64,000 nt of DNA from Symsagittifera roscoffensis (GCF_963678635.1 NC_087062.1:96959705-97023704); one strand, 5' to 3'. Positions 31,827 through 43,593 are shown, counted from the stretch's first letter. Notes: generated by a model not told the origin, from the letters alone. Numbers and translations are program-made.

Positions 31827-34800
31827 ATGGAATCACCTCGGAGGAGAAGAATAGAGGCCTCAGCCAGAGTACCTTTCTTGGGAGCGCTGCCCGAAGAAGA
31901 ATGGGAAGTACATCACCGAGACCACGAGAGTAGGACGGGATGTAAGCTGGACAGAGTGGCGTTTATGGAAGAAGTCTGGACCGTGATTCAGAGCTATGGG
32001 ACCCAGTCCATCCTCAAAACAGGTCTCAATCAACCCTTGATGAGAGAATTACTTGACAAGCTTGATGAGTGTTAAGGGAGACTGAGTGAGTTATTAATCG
32101 ACTCAGCCAATGATGAGAGTGAAGCGAATTCTCCCATCAAGATGACACCGCAGGACGATGAAGGAGAGGTGGTGTACCTGTCAAGAACCAGGAGAGGGAC
32201 GATGCGATCGAAAATGGTGATTGATAAAATCAATGCGATGAAACTGAAGTTAGGCAGCAGAGTGATGCCGAGGAAAATTGGAAAGACGAAAGTGGATTCA
32301 GAAATATCGATGAAAGCTGGTAACTCAGCGAAAAGCAAGCGAGTCGAGGAGGTCATGGATTTGGGGCAAGGTGATTATCAATTGTCTGGCGCAGATAGAA
32401 TATTAACTGATATAGCGATGGTGCCACCCATTCTCATGGCGGTGATAAAGTCAACCGATTATAAATCCAAAAGGAGTGACCGCACTCTGACTGGAGCAAC
32501 TTTAGAAATGGAAATACTCAGCCAATGTGGAGAGAGCAAAATGAGGGACTTCAAGCCATCTCCCATGAATCATGGAAAGGGAAGTGTTGCAGGACAACTA
32601 ACACCAGTGGAATACAACCGACTAACAGTGTCGGAGACAGCGTCGATAGATGAACCCACCGGTGGATACATGGAGATGTTGGAATACCGAAACTCGGCTA
32701 GAGGGCATGTAATAGCCCTGGAAGAAGAAAAAGCCATGGAGGGTTATCTAGAAACAATGTTGCAAGGCACCACCCTCAAGCAGAAGGCGTACGGAACTTT
32801 GGCGTCGTCTGACGTACAGGCGGAAACGATCGAGCAGTTAGTGAGCCTTCCATGGAAAGCAGTAGTATTGAGGTATTTCGAAGAAGAAATGAGGACTACG
32901 CCAAGAATACATGCTCTCGTGGCAGTACCTTACGTAAGGACAGAATTACAACTCAGGTTCGCCTGGTGCATGATGGGACTGACTCGCGAAGAATACGACT
33001 CAGAAGAAAGAAAGAGGTCAAAAGAAGAAAAGGTGTTCCTTATGACGAATCTGAGGGATCTGATAGTCCAGGAGGGAGCAGCAGTAGCGTGTGCGAAGCG
33101 GAGAGATGCTCTCTATTTCATTCGATTCCTGATAGAGCAGATTTCAGTACCTGCATTAAGCAGTTGTGTTAAAATGTTGAGGGAAGGCGATGAGCGAACG
33201 AAAGCCTTGTTCTTGCTAGCACTGCTGGATATGCAGCAAAGTAAACCGATGAGGGTAAACATGAAAGAACCCGAAGAATTGGAACCCATGAAAAAGATAG
33301 ACGAGATCAGGAGATTCTCAAACAAGGAGCTGAGACTCACTAAAGAATCTATGGGAGCATTGCCGAAATCCAGTGAATACTGTGGACCGATCAAGAAGAA
33401 GTCATATAGCTACGTATCCGGGATCATAGGGATAGCGTACAATCCTTTCCTGAGTGAAGACATACGCGATTGCTTCTTTGATTATGAGCAGGCGATGTTA
33501 CTAAGATTCTGGACATCCAGAGTTGTAACGATTAAGAGCGTTAACAATCCACAGGCCAAATTGGGACTGGTCTTGGAAGAAGAGGTGACTGCACCTTCAG
33601 TACCAAAATCCGACAAGAGAGTGGAGTTTGGGTTGGGATTCTCAGATGAATTACTGAGAACGAGCTTGATGGCAGTGTGGGAATTGATGAGGTCATCATG
33701 GTGTCATAGTCCCAACGCTGACTCAATATTACGGGCGAAACAAGACATACAGAGGGAACTGAATGCAGACTGTAACCTGCGTGACCTCAACATCATATAT
33801 AATGTGATGATAACAGCCTCTAAGAGCAACGGAGAAGATAAAGTGGAGTTGCCTGGCTGGGGACCAGAAGACTGGGTCAAACCTGGTAGCTGTCTGGCGG
33901 AAGTATCTAGACTGGAGGGTCACGTTTGTGGAGGTCTAGACTGTGTGAAAACCCTGGAGAAACAACACAAGCAATTGACAGTATTGTTTGGAAATGTAGT
34001 GATGAAAGCAAGAACGGAAACGGAACTGATAGCAGATTGCCATTACTGAGAACGAGCTTGATGGCAGTGTGGGAATTGATGAGGCCATCATGGTGTCATA
34101 GTCCCAACGTAACCTGCGTGACCTCAACATCATATTTAATGTGATGATAACAGCCTCTAAGAGCAACGGAGAAGATAAAGTGGAGTTGCCTGGCTGGGGA
34201 CCAGAAGACTGGGTCAAACCTGGTAGCTGTCTGGCGGAAGTATCTGGACTGGAGGGTCACGTTTGTGGAGGTCTAGACTGTGTGAAAACCCTGGAGAAAC
34301 AACACAAGCAATTGACAGTATTGTTTGGAAATGTAGTGATGAAAGCAAGAACGGAAACGGAACTGATAGCAGATTGCCATGGAGGAACCGATGTGAATCT
34401 AGTGACAGCCTTAGGATTCTACAGCATGTTTGGTTCTTTAGAGTCACTATTGAATCTAGAGCAGAAACATGAGATGGTCACAGCCATCAGCGTAGAAGTA
34501 TTTCCAGGAGTTCTGCAGACTGAGCAGAAATACATAGGAAAATGGAGGGAAGCAATCGAGACAGAAATGAACATCAGACACAGCGAAACTTATTGTAGAC
34601 CATCAGGAGCACGATATTTGGCGGGTTCAACGTTGGCTCCAATGTGCAAGAGCAGATATCCTGTACATTTCGTAGCTGTGGACGTGAAGAGTACAAGAAC
34701 GATTGTGGATCAAGCCTTCTCAGTGCCGAAGTGTGTGAGATTGGCGAGAATGTCTGAAAAGTCTTACGAGTTACTATGTAAGATGTTCTCAGCAGTCCCA

Positions 34801-35780
34801 GAGAGAACCAAAGAAGAGTTGGAGTCAATACTAGGAAAGAAGTTCATGGGATATGTGAGCGGGAACTTCAGTGACTTTGAAAAACAGAAACAGAGAGGAT
34901 CAACTGTCACAGATTACAATGCAGTAGATGAGAATGATGAAGTCCACCGAGTGATGATGGAAGTGGAACCATTGCTGGAAGCTTCGGGAAAACGTAATTG
35001 GAGGAGCGTCATGTTGACACATGACGAGTTTCCTTGCCACTGCTTGCTGCAGACCTGGTGGTATCCCAAGCGTAGTAATCTGATGTTGATCTGGGACTCT
35101 GGAGAGCTGCTCTCCATGGGTTTACCAGATTCATCACAGCCCGTAACAATAATGATAGTGGGAGTTATGATGGCGATACGATGGCTGGAAGCTCATGTGA
35201 GAGAAAAAAATAGACAGGAGGCACCGACGAGAGAACAATTGCGGAAATTAGATTGTCTAAAAGATTTAGATCTTTTTGAGACAATGTGCAAAGTTCTAAA
35301 GATTCCGATGGAAGTGAAGAAGATATGGGCAAGAAAACGATTGATGCCATGGTTCAGAGCTAACATGACTGCATGGTTGTACGAGTATGCGAAAAAGCAT
35401 ATGTCGAAGCATGGCAGGGTGTACAGTGAATATCAGCTGGACATTGGGCAGGAGCTTTCAAGCGAGCTTTCGTGACTCCTCGGAATGCAGTGACCACCGC
35501 TGTGAACAGAATTTCCAGGACGAGTGAGCGTAGTGGAAATGAGAAGGCAGAGATGCTGAAAGAAGATTTGGAGAGAAACGTGACGTTGTGTCTCCACAAC
35601 AGCTTCTGCAGGAACAGAGAATCCAACGTGGATCCCCTACCTTGCTGTAAACAGAGGGTAGAAGAGCAGAAGTGTTGGAGGACGGCTTCCAACAGCGTCA
35701 AGATAGCCAACGATGTGCTGCAAGACACGGAAACCGAAAGTGCGGAGTCAGCATCACAGGAGGAAGAAATGGAACATTGA
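31827..35780 (+). pseudogene. Long cargo ORF of unknown function, broken copy (element B)
   Basis: Collinear with 5290-8911 of element A. Breaks: TAA at about 32073 (TGA-free GAA context in A), a 392-bp tandem duplication ending the frame at 34049, and a one-base loss near 35450 that shifts the last 110 codons. The largest open pieces are 32142-34049 and 34141-35475. Apart from these events the protein is close to A's. Confidence 0.85.
33651..34379 (+). repeat. Tandem duplication inside the long ORF of element B
   Basis: Unit 1 (33651-34042, 392 bp) is followed by unit 2 (34043-34379), which is the same sequence lacking 55 bases after cccaacg. The duplication is absent from element A. Unit 2 keeps gaggccatc as in A, whereas unit 1 has gaggtcatc, so unit 1 has mutated since. 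Confidence 0.88.
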
Positions 35781-36598
35781 CGAATGACCGAAAGACAAGA
35801 TGAAAAAAGAAGCGAAATTAGAAGAATTTAGAAGTTTTAGAACTTCTAAACGACGAAAAAAAGAAGAAGACAAAGGAGTGATGAAGAAAAGTTAAAACTC
35901 AGAATTGTTTTATGTGCGTAAAAAAACTCAAGTGAGAAACCAAGCAACCAAGTTGTAATTGAAAACTGAAACATTTAGTTGAGTTTTGAAAATGTTGCAT
36001 TCATAAATTTGCATTTTGATTTTAGTTGAAGTGGCTTTAGAGACACTTATTATTTATTTAGAAAGGCTTAAGAGAAGAGTATATTTAAATATTCCAGCCT
36101 GCATGATTGTTTTTAATCACTTAGGAAGACTGATCACTTTGTGGTGACATGAGAGACTTGAGTAATCTCTTGAAGAGGGAGGTTGTTACATTGTTCTTTC
36201 TAACCACAAAGTTTCTTAGTTTTAATATTCAGGAAAATAAACAAGCAAGATTTCCGAGGGGAAGGAGCATAGTAGGATAATTTTAGATGGTTGGTTGGCA
36301 GGACTGTCCTGCAAACCAGCATTTTTTAAATTTGAGAAGAAAAGTTTTAATCGGGACATTGACACTGGAAGTCAGAAAATATGTTTTATTTTAGGTTACA
36401 TGCTCAGTGTGCAGATAAATAAAAGAATTTGAAGGCTATAGTGATGTAGTATGATGCCATTTATATTCTGCAGTGAGTCGATGTGACGTGGATAAAAGTA
36501 GTTTCGTGCATTTTGTAAATTCTGTTCGATGACACTGTAACCATTTTACAAACATTGCGCGATTCAATGAGGACATTGACGGGACTGTCCGGGGAGTA
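35781..36598 (+). other. 3' untranslated region of element B
   Basis: No gene. It aligns with 8912-9730 of A and keeps the 10-bp stem hairpin with TTAG loop (35827-35850), the ATCAC/GTGAT foldback and the GCAGGAC/GTCCTGC palindrome near 36297. AATAAA occurs near 36236. It ends in the polypurine tract. Confidence 0.7.
36587..36598 (+). promoter_or_regulatory. Polypurine tract, element B
   Basis: GTCCGGGGAGTA abuts the 3' LTR start TGTGACATTC at 36599. It is identical to the tract of element A. Confidence 0.85.
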
Positions 36599-37523
36599 TG
36601 TGACATTCGACCAGAATGTGAAAAAATGCAATCTATGCAGACTTCGAATTTTTAGCAGTAAGCCTTCCGGATTGAAGATTATTAAGAATTAAGAACGTTA
36701 TTGGAACGATTGGCCAAACGGTGAGGGCTGGAATATTCTGGTATTTTAAAATTTCAAAAACTCGAATTATGACGTCATATTTCTGAGAAACGTCAGAAAC
36801 GGCCATTTTGACTAAATCGAGAAAGAAAAACAGAACAACATTAGCTGCGCTAACAACAACTACGAAATTGAGATCGGAAAACGACAACGAGTTACAGAGT
36901 AACAGAAGAACACTCCGAGTTGCAACTATTTTGCTGCTACAATAGTTGCAAGGCCGTTGCGAACAACGGTGAAGGGTGAAAGACGGCCTTCCTGATTAAG
37001 AGGAAATCAGGATTAACGAGCTTGATCCAGCGGATTCATCAATCCGGAAGTGTAAAGGAACTGAAACTTTTATCCTGTTGCATAAACTTTCAGCTTCCTG
37101 TCATGTCCTGACTTGAATTTAATTAATATCTAGATTCATTTTAATAAGGATGAGAAGCTAGGAGTTGGGGGAAAGGGTTGATCCATCTTCGATGGAGATG
37201 AAGATTTTTATCTACTGAACAAAAACAAAAGTAATATAATAAATAGTAATAGCCCTGTTTTTAGGAGTGACCTCGTGGTCTGGGGATACCGAGACCCAGC
37301 CATGAGCTCACTATTTCTGCATGTAATTAAGTTAATTTGGGTGTTTTGACCGAAGCCGAAAGCAGTAACGTTTTTGTCGACCCGATGTTAGAAAAGACCA
37401 CCGAAAAGTACTGGCTTGGTAGAGACGGTGAAAAGCATGCAAAGCTCTGTTTAGACGCTAGCCAGTCGTCTTAAGATTTAGTTTTGTTTTCCGTCGATAT
37501 GTATCTTCCGGGCGAATGTTACA
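36599..37523 (+). repeat. 3' LTR of element B (925 bp)
   Basis: It has the same length and ends as the 5' LTR, with about 12 substitutions by hand count (about 1.3%). Downstream, copia RNase H sequence resumes, confirming the element boundary. Confidence 0.95.
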
Positions 37524-37793
37524 CTTGAGCATGCTGTATAGCCGTATTCGACAGTGTACCATATCCGATCTGTTTTCGCTCCATAAATTGTGAAGAAAGC
37601 TAGCGAGCAGCAAAGAAAATGCACTGAAGTTCCGAGATTTAGATACAGACTACGCAAACACTGCACTCGTTGCTTTCTCAGAGGAGTCATTGAACAATTT
37701 AGCTGACGGTGCTACGCAGGGCGGGTATTTAGTTTTTTTGTACAATGTAAAAAGCCAGAAAGCCGCGTTGTTAAGCTAGAAGTCGCAGCGTTT
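37524..37793 (+). pseudogene. pol: Ty1/copia RNase H, first part
   Basis: Between 37590 and 37760 the translation gives LVAFSEESLNNLADGATQGG and then YLVFLYNV, matching copia RNase H, where V.SDAS..N..DG.SQGGY.VFL is usual. It continues the copia RT that stopped at 12354 before element B. A stop lies upstream near 37590 and another near 37777. It is cut after KSQR by the LINE. Confidence 0.8.
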
Positions 37794-38156
37794 ACGCACA
37801 GGGGTTGGTGAATGTCAATTGGTAGACAAAGAGTCAATTACTTGAAAAGATTGTCAATTAATTGAATTGTTTGCTCAAGCTTTGTCAATTATCAGTTAAT
37901 TGCAATTAATTGGGTCTCATTCATAGCTTTAGCAACGTCAGTTTTCGACCAAAATTGATTGTTAACATTTAGGAACAGCTGCATTTCAAGGTTCATCGGC
38001 AAAAAACTTTGTCGTAAGTCACCACGTAAATTGCGTAAGTCACCAATTGTGAATTACGTAGGATCGCCAGGAGTGTTAACTTAATAAATAGTCTTTTTCA
38101 TATCAAATGTCTGGTTCTACGACGAGGTCAAGATTGACCTCTTAAAGTCAAGAGTG

Positions 38157-38933
38157 TTGCACCATGTGTTCCAAGTCAGTGGGGGAGAACTGACTGATGT
38201 GCGAGGGCTGTGAAAAGTGGACGCACAGCTCGTGCATGGGATACTCTCATGATATCTTCAAATTTCTGGAGAGCACCGCAAAAGTAAAGTTTCTGTGCAA
38301 TGGGTGCCTAAGTGCTGATATTCGTCCGAAATCTACAGTGGATGTGGGCGAGCTGTCAAAAGGCATTGAGGACATCAAAGAGTCACTGGAGGTCATAAAA
38401 TCTTGGCCTACGTGCAATCCTTCTCATCCCCAACTGGAAGCTAAGTATTCTAATGTCGTGAAATCTAGTTCCGATATATTTCAAGAATTGCGATTTAGTG
38501 GTATGCCGGAAATTAGCATGAGTAATGACAGCAAAATTGATAAACCGAATATTTTGAGCCCGATGAAAAAAGGACAAGCGATGCAATGAAATTTTTTGGT
38601 GCAAATGCAGAGGAAATTTCCTCTTTCCTCAGACTCGGAAAATTTAACGCAAATAATAAAAGATCCAGAAAAATTTTGGTGAAGTTTCGAAATGTTATTA
38701 CGGCAGATAGATTTTTTGCGCGTGCAACCATGTTGAAAAATTACGAACCAAACATCAAGGGAAACAAATATTCAGCTTTTCTATCAAAATCCTTAAACAA
38801 AGAGGACCAAGAGAGTGAACGAAACTTGTTAAAGAAAAGACTCGAACTACTCGAAAGCGGAAACGAAGCAAAGATTATAAAAATAAAAAAAAAACATAAT
38901 ATATATGAAAAACCAAGCAGTAAATTGCACTGA
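38157..38933 (+). pseudogene. LINE ORF1 with PHD finger
   Basis: Translation from 38157 gives a C4HC3-type PHD pattern: TMCSKSVGEN, a stop, then MCEGCEKWTHSSCMG and FLCNGCL. After a frameshift near 38585 the piece 38586-38933 is basic and lysine-rich (RKILVKFRNVITADRFFARA), as in the nucleic-acid-binding C-terminal part of such ORF1 proteins. PHD-type ORF1 is known from several CR1/L2-group elements. Confidence 0.7.
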
Positions 38934-38937
38934 ATGA

Positions 38938-39770
38938 CTACCAAACAAAACCGGAGAATTAAGAGCACTATGTTACAATGTAAGAAGTTTATTCAATCAA
39001 GAAAGAAAACAAACTTTTTCGAACAGTATAATATTAAAGAACTTTGATATTATTTGCCTGTCTGAAACATGGCTTAGAATTGAAATCCGCGAATCCGAGA
39101 TTTTTCTTGGAAATTACAACTGTTTTCTTTCAAACAGAAGATCTTCGCTGCAATTAATATCTCACGGTGGAATATTAATTGGCGTAAAGTCAGGCTTAAT
39201 GTCAGAACCTGCAAATTTTAGTTTTAATACCAACGGAGCGGCATCAGCATGCTACATTAAGCTAGATAAACGGAAATTGCTTGTTGTCTCTTGTTATCTA
39301 CCGCCTGCAAATAGCAAATATGCTCTGAAACCAATTGAAATAAATAACCTGTTTAAAGACATCAATAAATTGCGGAAGAACTGTGATTTGTTTATTTATG
39401 GTGACTTCAATTACCCCTCAATAATTTGGTGGAACATGTCATCAGTTAAAGAAACCGAAATATCAATTTGGAAGAAATAGAGAATCATGAAGTTCATCAA
39501 AATGTTTAGTTTAATACTGCCTCAACTGGTACTCTCGATTTGATCTTCACCAGCAAAAAAATCCATGTAACAGATGTTCATACCTTAGACAGTAACGATA
39601 CATTGGGAAAATTTTCTAACCAACATCTGGTCGAAATCTCTTTCAACGTAGAGTTATCGGATCTTATGCGCCGTAAATTTAGTAAAGAACCCATATTTAG
39701 TTATTGCAACGGTGATTATGATTTACTCAATGAGCAAATACTAGAAAACCTTTTTGTCACTTACTGTTAA
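38938..39770 (+). pseudogene. LINE APE-type endonuclease
   Basis: Motifs of the exonuclease-endonuclease-phosphatase fold appear in order: YNVRSLFN, CLSETWL, VVSCYLPP and YGDFNYPSIIWWN. A stop at 39478 follows, then NQHLVEISF in the piece 39540-39770. This enzyme nicks target DNA to prime reverse transcription. It is inactivated by stops and shifts. Confidence 0.78.
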
Positions 39771-39782
39771 TCAAATGTAAAT

Positions 39783-41762
39783 GTGATACTAAATCATTGG
39801 TATAACTGGTTATCCTCGCTTTTTAAAAAGTGTATTCCGAAGCGCACTAAACATAGATTATCCTTGCCGCCCTGGATAAGTCAATCGACTTCGAATCTTA
39901 TTAAACGCTTACATACAGCACGAAAGAAATATACCGAGTCTCATCCAAAAGTTTTGCACTTAATTGAACAGACAGAAACGAACGCCGAAATAGACAAAGC
40001 CGATTTTGAACAGTCTCCTGCGTCAGAGCGATCAACGGAAAAACTTTTTAAATAATTTCATAAGTCAAACTGACAGAGTGTACTGAAGTACAAGAATGAG
40101 ACCGCCGATACCGATCAATTAGAGGCAGAATTATTTTCGAAACTTTTCGCATCTGTGTACATTGAATCGTGTACGCTTTCAGAACCACCCGAACCTGATT
40201 CCAATACAGTCCTTTATACAATTAGTTTTACAGAGCTCGAGATACGTGAAAAATGTCAATCGTTGAACACGAATGAAAATAAAGGCCCCGACGATTTACC
40301 GCGTGTACTTTTCATTAAAACACAAGAATCTCTATCTTTTTCTAACTATCAAATATTTTCTAAAATTATTCAAACTAAGCCTTTTCCAGACTACTGGAAA
40401 GCAGATATAATCAGCCCAATTCATAAAAAAGACAAAAAAAAGTGACATTGAAAATTATAGACCCATCTCCCTTCTTTGTATAGCTTCAAAAGTATTAGAG
40501 CGTATAATATTTAGGAGAATATACGAAAATCTATCACCAATTTTCATAGTTCACAATATGGGTTTCCAAAGAAAAAATCCACGGTCTTACAGCTATTAAC
40601 TTTCTTACAGATAGCCTACAAAATTCAGGACGAAGCGAGTGATATGGAGACCGTTTTCAAGGACTTTAGTAAAGCGTTTGACCGTGTTGACCACGGTATT
40701 CTCTTGAAGAAGCTTTTCAAAAACGGAGTAGGTAAAAATTTGATCAAATTATTGAAATCTTATCTATCAAACAGGTCCCAATCTGTCAACGTGAATCGCG
40801 AAATCTCAGATCCAAAGCCCGTAACAAGTGGAGTGCCCCAAGGCATCATCCTCGGGCCATTGTTTTTCCTAATTTTCTGTAATGACTTGCCTTCTCTTTG
40901 CCAAAGTGTCACATCTTTACTTTTCGCCGATGATGCAAAATTCATAAACCTAGGATTAGCTAAAAAAGAATTTCAAAATGAACTTTATGTGATATACAAC
41001 TGGACAGTTCAAAGTATCATGCCATTCAATGTTGTTAAATGCACCCACGTGAGCTTTACCAAAAGTTCAAATAAATTTTGCTTCAACAATACGGAAAACA
41101 AATTAGTGGACACTCAGAAAGATCTAGAAGTTATAATTTCAAATGACATGAGCTGGAATCTACACATTGACAAAGCAGTCTTAAAAGCAAATAAAACTTT
41201 TTTCGCGATCAAAAGAAACATATCGAATATAAACAGAGTAGCGAAACTGAATTTGTTCAAATCCATGATAATCCCCGTGATTCTTTACGCAAGTCCGTGT
41301 TTTGGTTTAGATAAGTACGTAGTGTCCGAATTAGAGATGATTCAGCGAAAAGCAGTAAACCGGATTTGCTTTGATAGTATTTCATACAAAGAAAACTTGA
41401 AAGTCCTAGGGATTCTTCCTTTGCCAATGTATGTTCAGCTAAACAACTTGCTGTTGTTTTCACAATTGATTTTGGGACGTTATGAGGCATGTAATCTAGA
41501 CATTCCATTTTACACAGAGTTCTCGCGCGCAAATTTGTTTCAGGTGAGACGTCCAAGGAAAGCCAAATGCGAACAGAACTTCATGTACCAAACCTGTCGA
41601 TTTGCGAATGTGCTAAAAGTCGGTTTAAGAGAATGGATTGGCTTGAAAAAACTACTTCTAAAAATCGTCTGGTCGGAAATCGAGCAATACAATGAGAGCG
41701 ACAAGTGCAGTTGGAAACTAGCGTGCGATTGTACGGCGAACAATTACAGAACGGTTTTATGA
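39783..41762 (+). pseudogene. LINE reverse transcriptase
   Basis: Pieces 39783-40055, 40155-40445 and 40644-41762 contain the RT blocks in order: NKGPDDLP, ADIISPIHKKD, FKDFSKAFDRVDH, SGVPQGIILGPLFFLIF and the catalytic FADDAK near 40927. A long C-terminal domain ends in cysteine-containing sequence, typical of non-LTR RT. Several frameshifts separate the pieces. Confidence 0.85.
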
Positions 41763-41811
41763 AACGAGAAACTGAAGGGTTCCTAACCCCTTGTGTGAAC
41801 CACAGAGTTCA

Positions 41812-41814
41812 TAT

Positions 41815-41882
<68 letters not shown>
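41812..41882 (+). repeat. (ACT)n microsatellite, about 23 units
   Basis: An uninterrupted TAC/ACT repeat directly follows the LINE 3' end. Short 3' tandem repeats instead of poly(A) are typical of CR1/L2-like LINEs, so I read it as the LINE tail. Confidence 0.9.
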
Positions 41883-42150
41883 GTACTCTATCGGCGGAGC
41901 TGTTGCGTGCGTAGATGCCATAGAAGCAGCATATCTGTGCCAGCAACTTGTCAAAGTAACTGGAGAAGTTATCAAGATTTTTGCGCTATAATACAACCAG
42001 TTTTTAGTTCAAGCTGTACAATCCACGAAGAGTGTACTTAACAGACGCCTGCGTGTAGATCTTTGTTATTTGATAGAAAGAATCCTGAAGTCATATGTTT
42101 CATTTAACTGGATTCCGACTCATTTACAGTTGGCAAATGCATTGACAAAA
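41883..42150 (+). pseudogene. pol: Ty1/copia RNase H, last part
   Basis: The translation gives TLSAEL, a frameshift, then CVDAIEAAYLCQQLVKVTGE and later SFNWIPTHLQLANALTK. These match the copia RNase H end, where STLAAE.LA..D and the WI.T..QLAD.LTK motif are usual. It resumes the fragment that stopped at 37793. It is cut after ALTK by the LTR of element C at 42151. Confidence 0.82.
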
Positions 42151-42693
42151 TGTAACAGTCGCCTACTTAAGTCACATATAAGTCTAAAGAAAAAAATAGG
42201 CCATATAACCATTGGCTCAAGAGTCAGGGACACTATCTCTTGTGTTTTTCTACCTCAAACGGTCGGAGCCAATTCGGTTCACTTGCGACATGAGACTAAA
42301 ACCTTTGTTACAGCTTAGAGGCCACTACCAAAATACCCCCCCCCACTCTAGAAAATAAGACCGTCCCCAAACTTAGGTCTCAAAATACCTAAAACACCCA
42401 AACGCCGTTAAAAACAGGGTCAGAACAATCCGTATAGTTACTTTTTATTAGACAGTTGATTTTCGATCCATTTCACATAGATCAACCTAAAACTCTCCTA
42501 ATCTCAATCTCAATATAACAATATAAAACACACTCAAGAAATTCAAATTGGGTACTCACATACCGGCACACTCTAGAACTGGAGTAACTAAATTAACCAG
42601 CAACTCTAGCATAAATGGGTAATCAAGTTTAACTCGAGAAGTTTTGAATAAAACAGTTTTAACTCCAGAAACAAGTTTTGGTTCTGGACCATT
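42151..42693 (-). repeat. Partial LTR of the C/D family (543 bp)
   Basis: It begins (plus strand) TGTAACAGTCG and matches 42694-43233 closely. It stops at ggaccatt, where the second copy starts afresh with TGTAACAG. It is therefore a truncated LTR in tandem with the complete one. Confidence 0.85.
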
Positions 42694-43581
42694 TGTAACA
42701 GTCGCCTAGTTAAGTCAAATATGAGGCTGAAGAAAATTAGGCCCTATAACCATTGGCTCAAGAGTCAGGGACACTATCTCGTGTGTTTTTCTACCTCAAA
42801 CGGTCGGAGCCAATTCGGTTCACTTGCGACGTGAGACTAAAACTTTTGTTACAGCTTAGAGCCCACTGTCAAAATACCCATCCCCCTACTCTAGAAAATA
42901 AGAACGTCCCCATACTTAGGTCTCAAAATACCTAAAACACGCGAACGCCGTTAAAAACAGGGTCGGAACAATCCTTATAGTTACTGTTTATTAGACAGTG
43001 GATTTTTGATTCATTTCAGATGGATCAACCTAAAACTCTCCTTATCTCAACATAACAAAATAAAACACACTCAAGAAACTTAAATTGGGTGGTGCTCACA
43101 TACCGGCACACTCTAGAAATGGAGTAACTAAATTAACCAGCATTTCTAGCATAAATGGGTAATCAAGTTTAACTCGAGAAGTTTTGAATAAGTCAGTTTT
43201 AACTCAAGAAACACGTTTTGATTCTGGACCATTGGGAGACTTTGCTTGTCCACATTTCCACGGAAGGTTCACTCTGGTCCACTTCTAATCTATCTCATCT
43301 TTGCTCGCAATCGCTCTGCCTTCTGTTTCGAATAAGACAGCTATACTCTCGGGTAATCTTATATCTGGAAATTGCGAATAGCAATTTCGAGCTGCATTTT
43401 TGAGTACTTTCCCGCAATTGTAAATCGGTTCTTCTCATATGATTTTTCTGATATTTTCAGTTGTCGCGAGAAACTTGAGCATGACATGTCCAACTCGAAC
43501 TTTTGAGAAATTGAATTTCACCCCAAACTCATGTTTCTTGCGTTGCTCAAGGTCAAACTTCCAATATGACCGACTGGCACA
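42694..43581 (-). repeat. 3' LTR of element C (888 bp)
   Basis: On the minus strand it begins TGTGCCAGTCGGTC next to the polypurine tract and ends CGACTGTTACA. The terminal inverted repeats mirror those of A/B (TGTG.CA.TC ... GA.TGTTACA). It aligns with the D LTR at 62026-62930. Confidence 0.85.
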
Positions 43582-43593
43582 TACTCCCTGGAC
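43582..43593 (-). promoter_or_regulatory. Polypurine tract, element C
   Basis: The minus strand reads GTCCAGGGAGTA directly before the LTR. It has one change from the A, B and D tract. Confidence 0.7.

Larger units (their letters stand above)
12355..37523 (+). mobile_element. Element B: complete 25.2-kb Ty3/gypsy LTR retrotransposon with extra genes
   Basis: Order: 5' LTR 12355-13279, candidate primer-binding site, 3.5-kb leader with a MITE and a short-motif array, gag, protease, RT-RNase H, linker, integrase, macro-domain ORF, double-SGNH ORF, long ORF, 3' untranslated region, polypurine tract, 3' LTR 36599-37523. The two LTRs have equal length and about 12 substitutions. The PR-RT-RH-IN order places it in Ty3/gypsy (Metaviridae). 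All major ORFs carry stops or frameshifts, so this copy is probably dead. It lies within a Ty1/copia element whose RT ends at 12354 and whose RNase H resumes at 37524. The flanks share only CTT, so a clean 5-bp target duplication is not seen. Confidence 0.93.
37794..41882 (+). mobile_element. CR1/L2/Jockey-type LINE with (ACT)n tail, inserted in the copia element
   Basis: It has ORF1 with a PHD finger, an APE-type endonuclease, a reverse transcriptase and a 3' microsatellite tail, in the order expected of this LINE group. The host copia RNase H is split exactly across it (KSQR before, TLSAEL after). The first 350 bases have no gene and are AT-rich, with inverted TCAATTAATTGA-like repeats near 37850-37910. 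All ORFs are broken. Confidence 0.82.

Noticed and set aside
12355-37523. Maverick/Polinton or Terminon-type element
   Set aside because: No protein-primed polymerase or packaging ATPase, and the LTRs, gag, YVDD RT and D-D-35-E integrase identify a Ty3/gypsy element.
37478-37690. Minus-strand ORF across the 3' LTR border
   Set aside because: It spans the LTR-copia junction and is antisense to the copia RNase H.
41705-41914. ORF with a threonine run
   Set aside because: It is the (ACT)n LINE tail read in frame.
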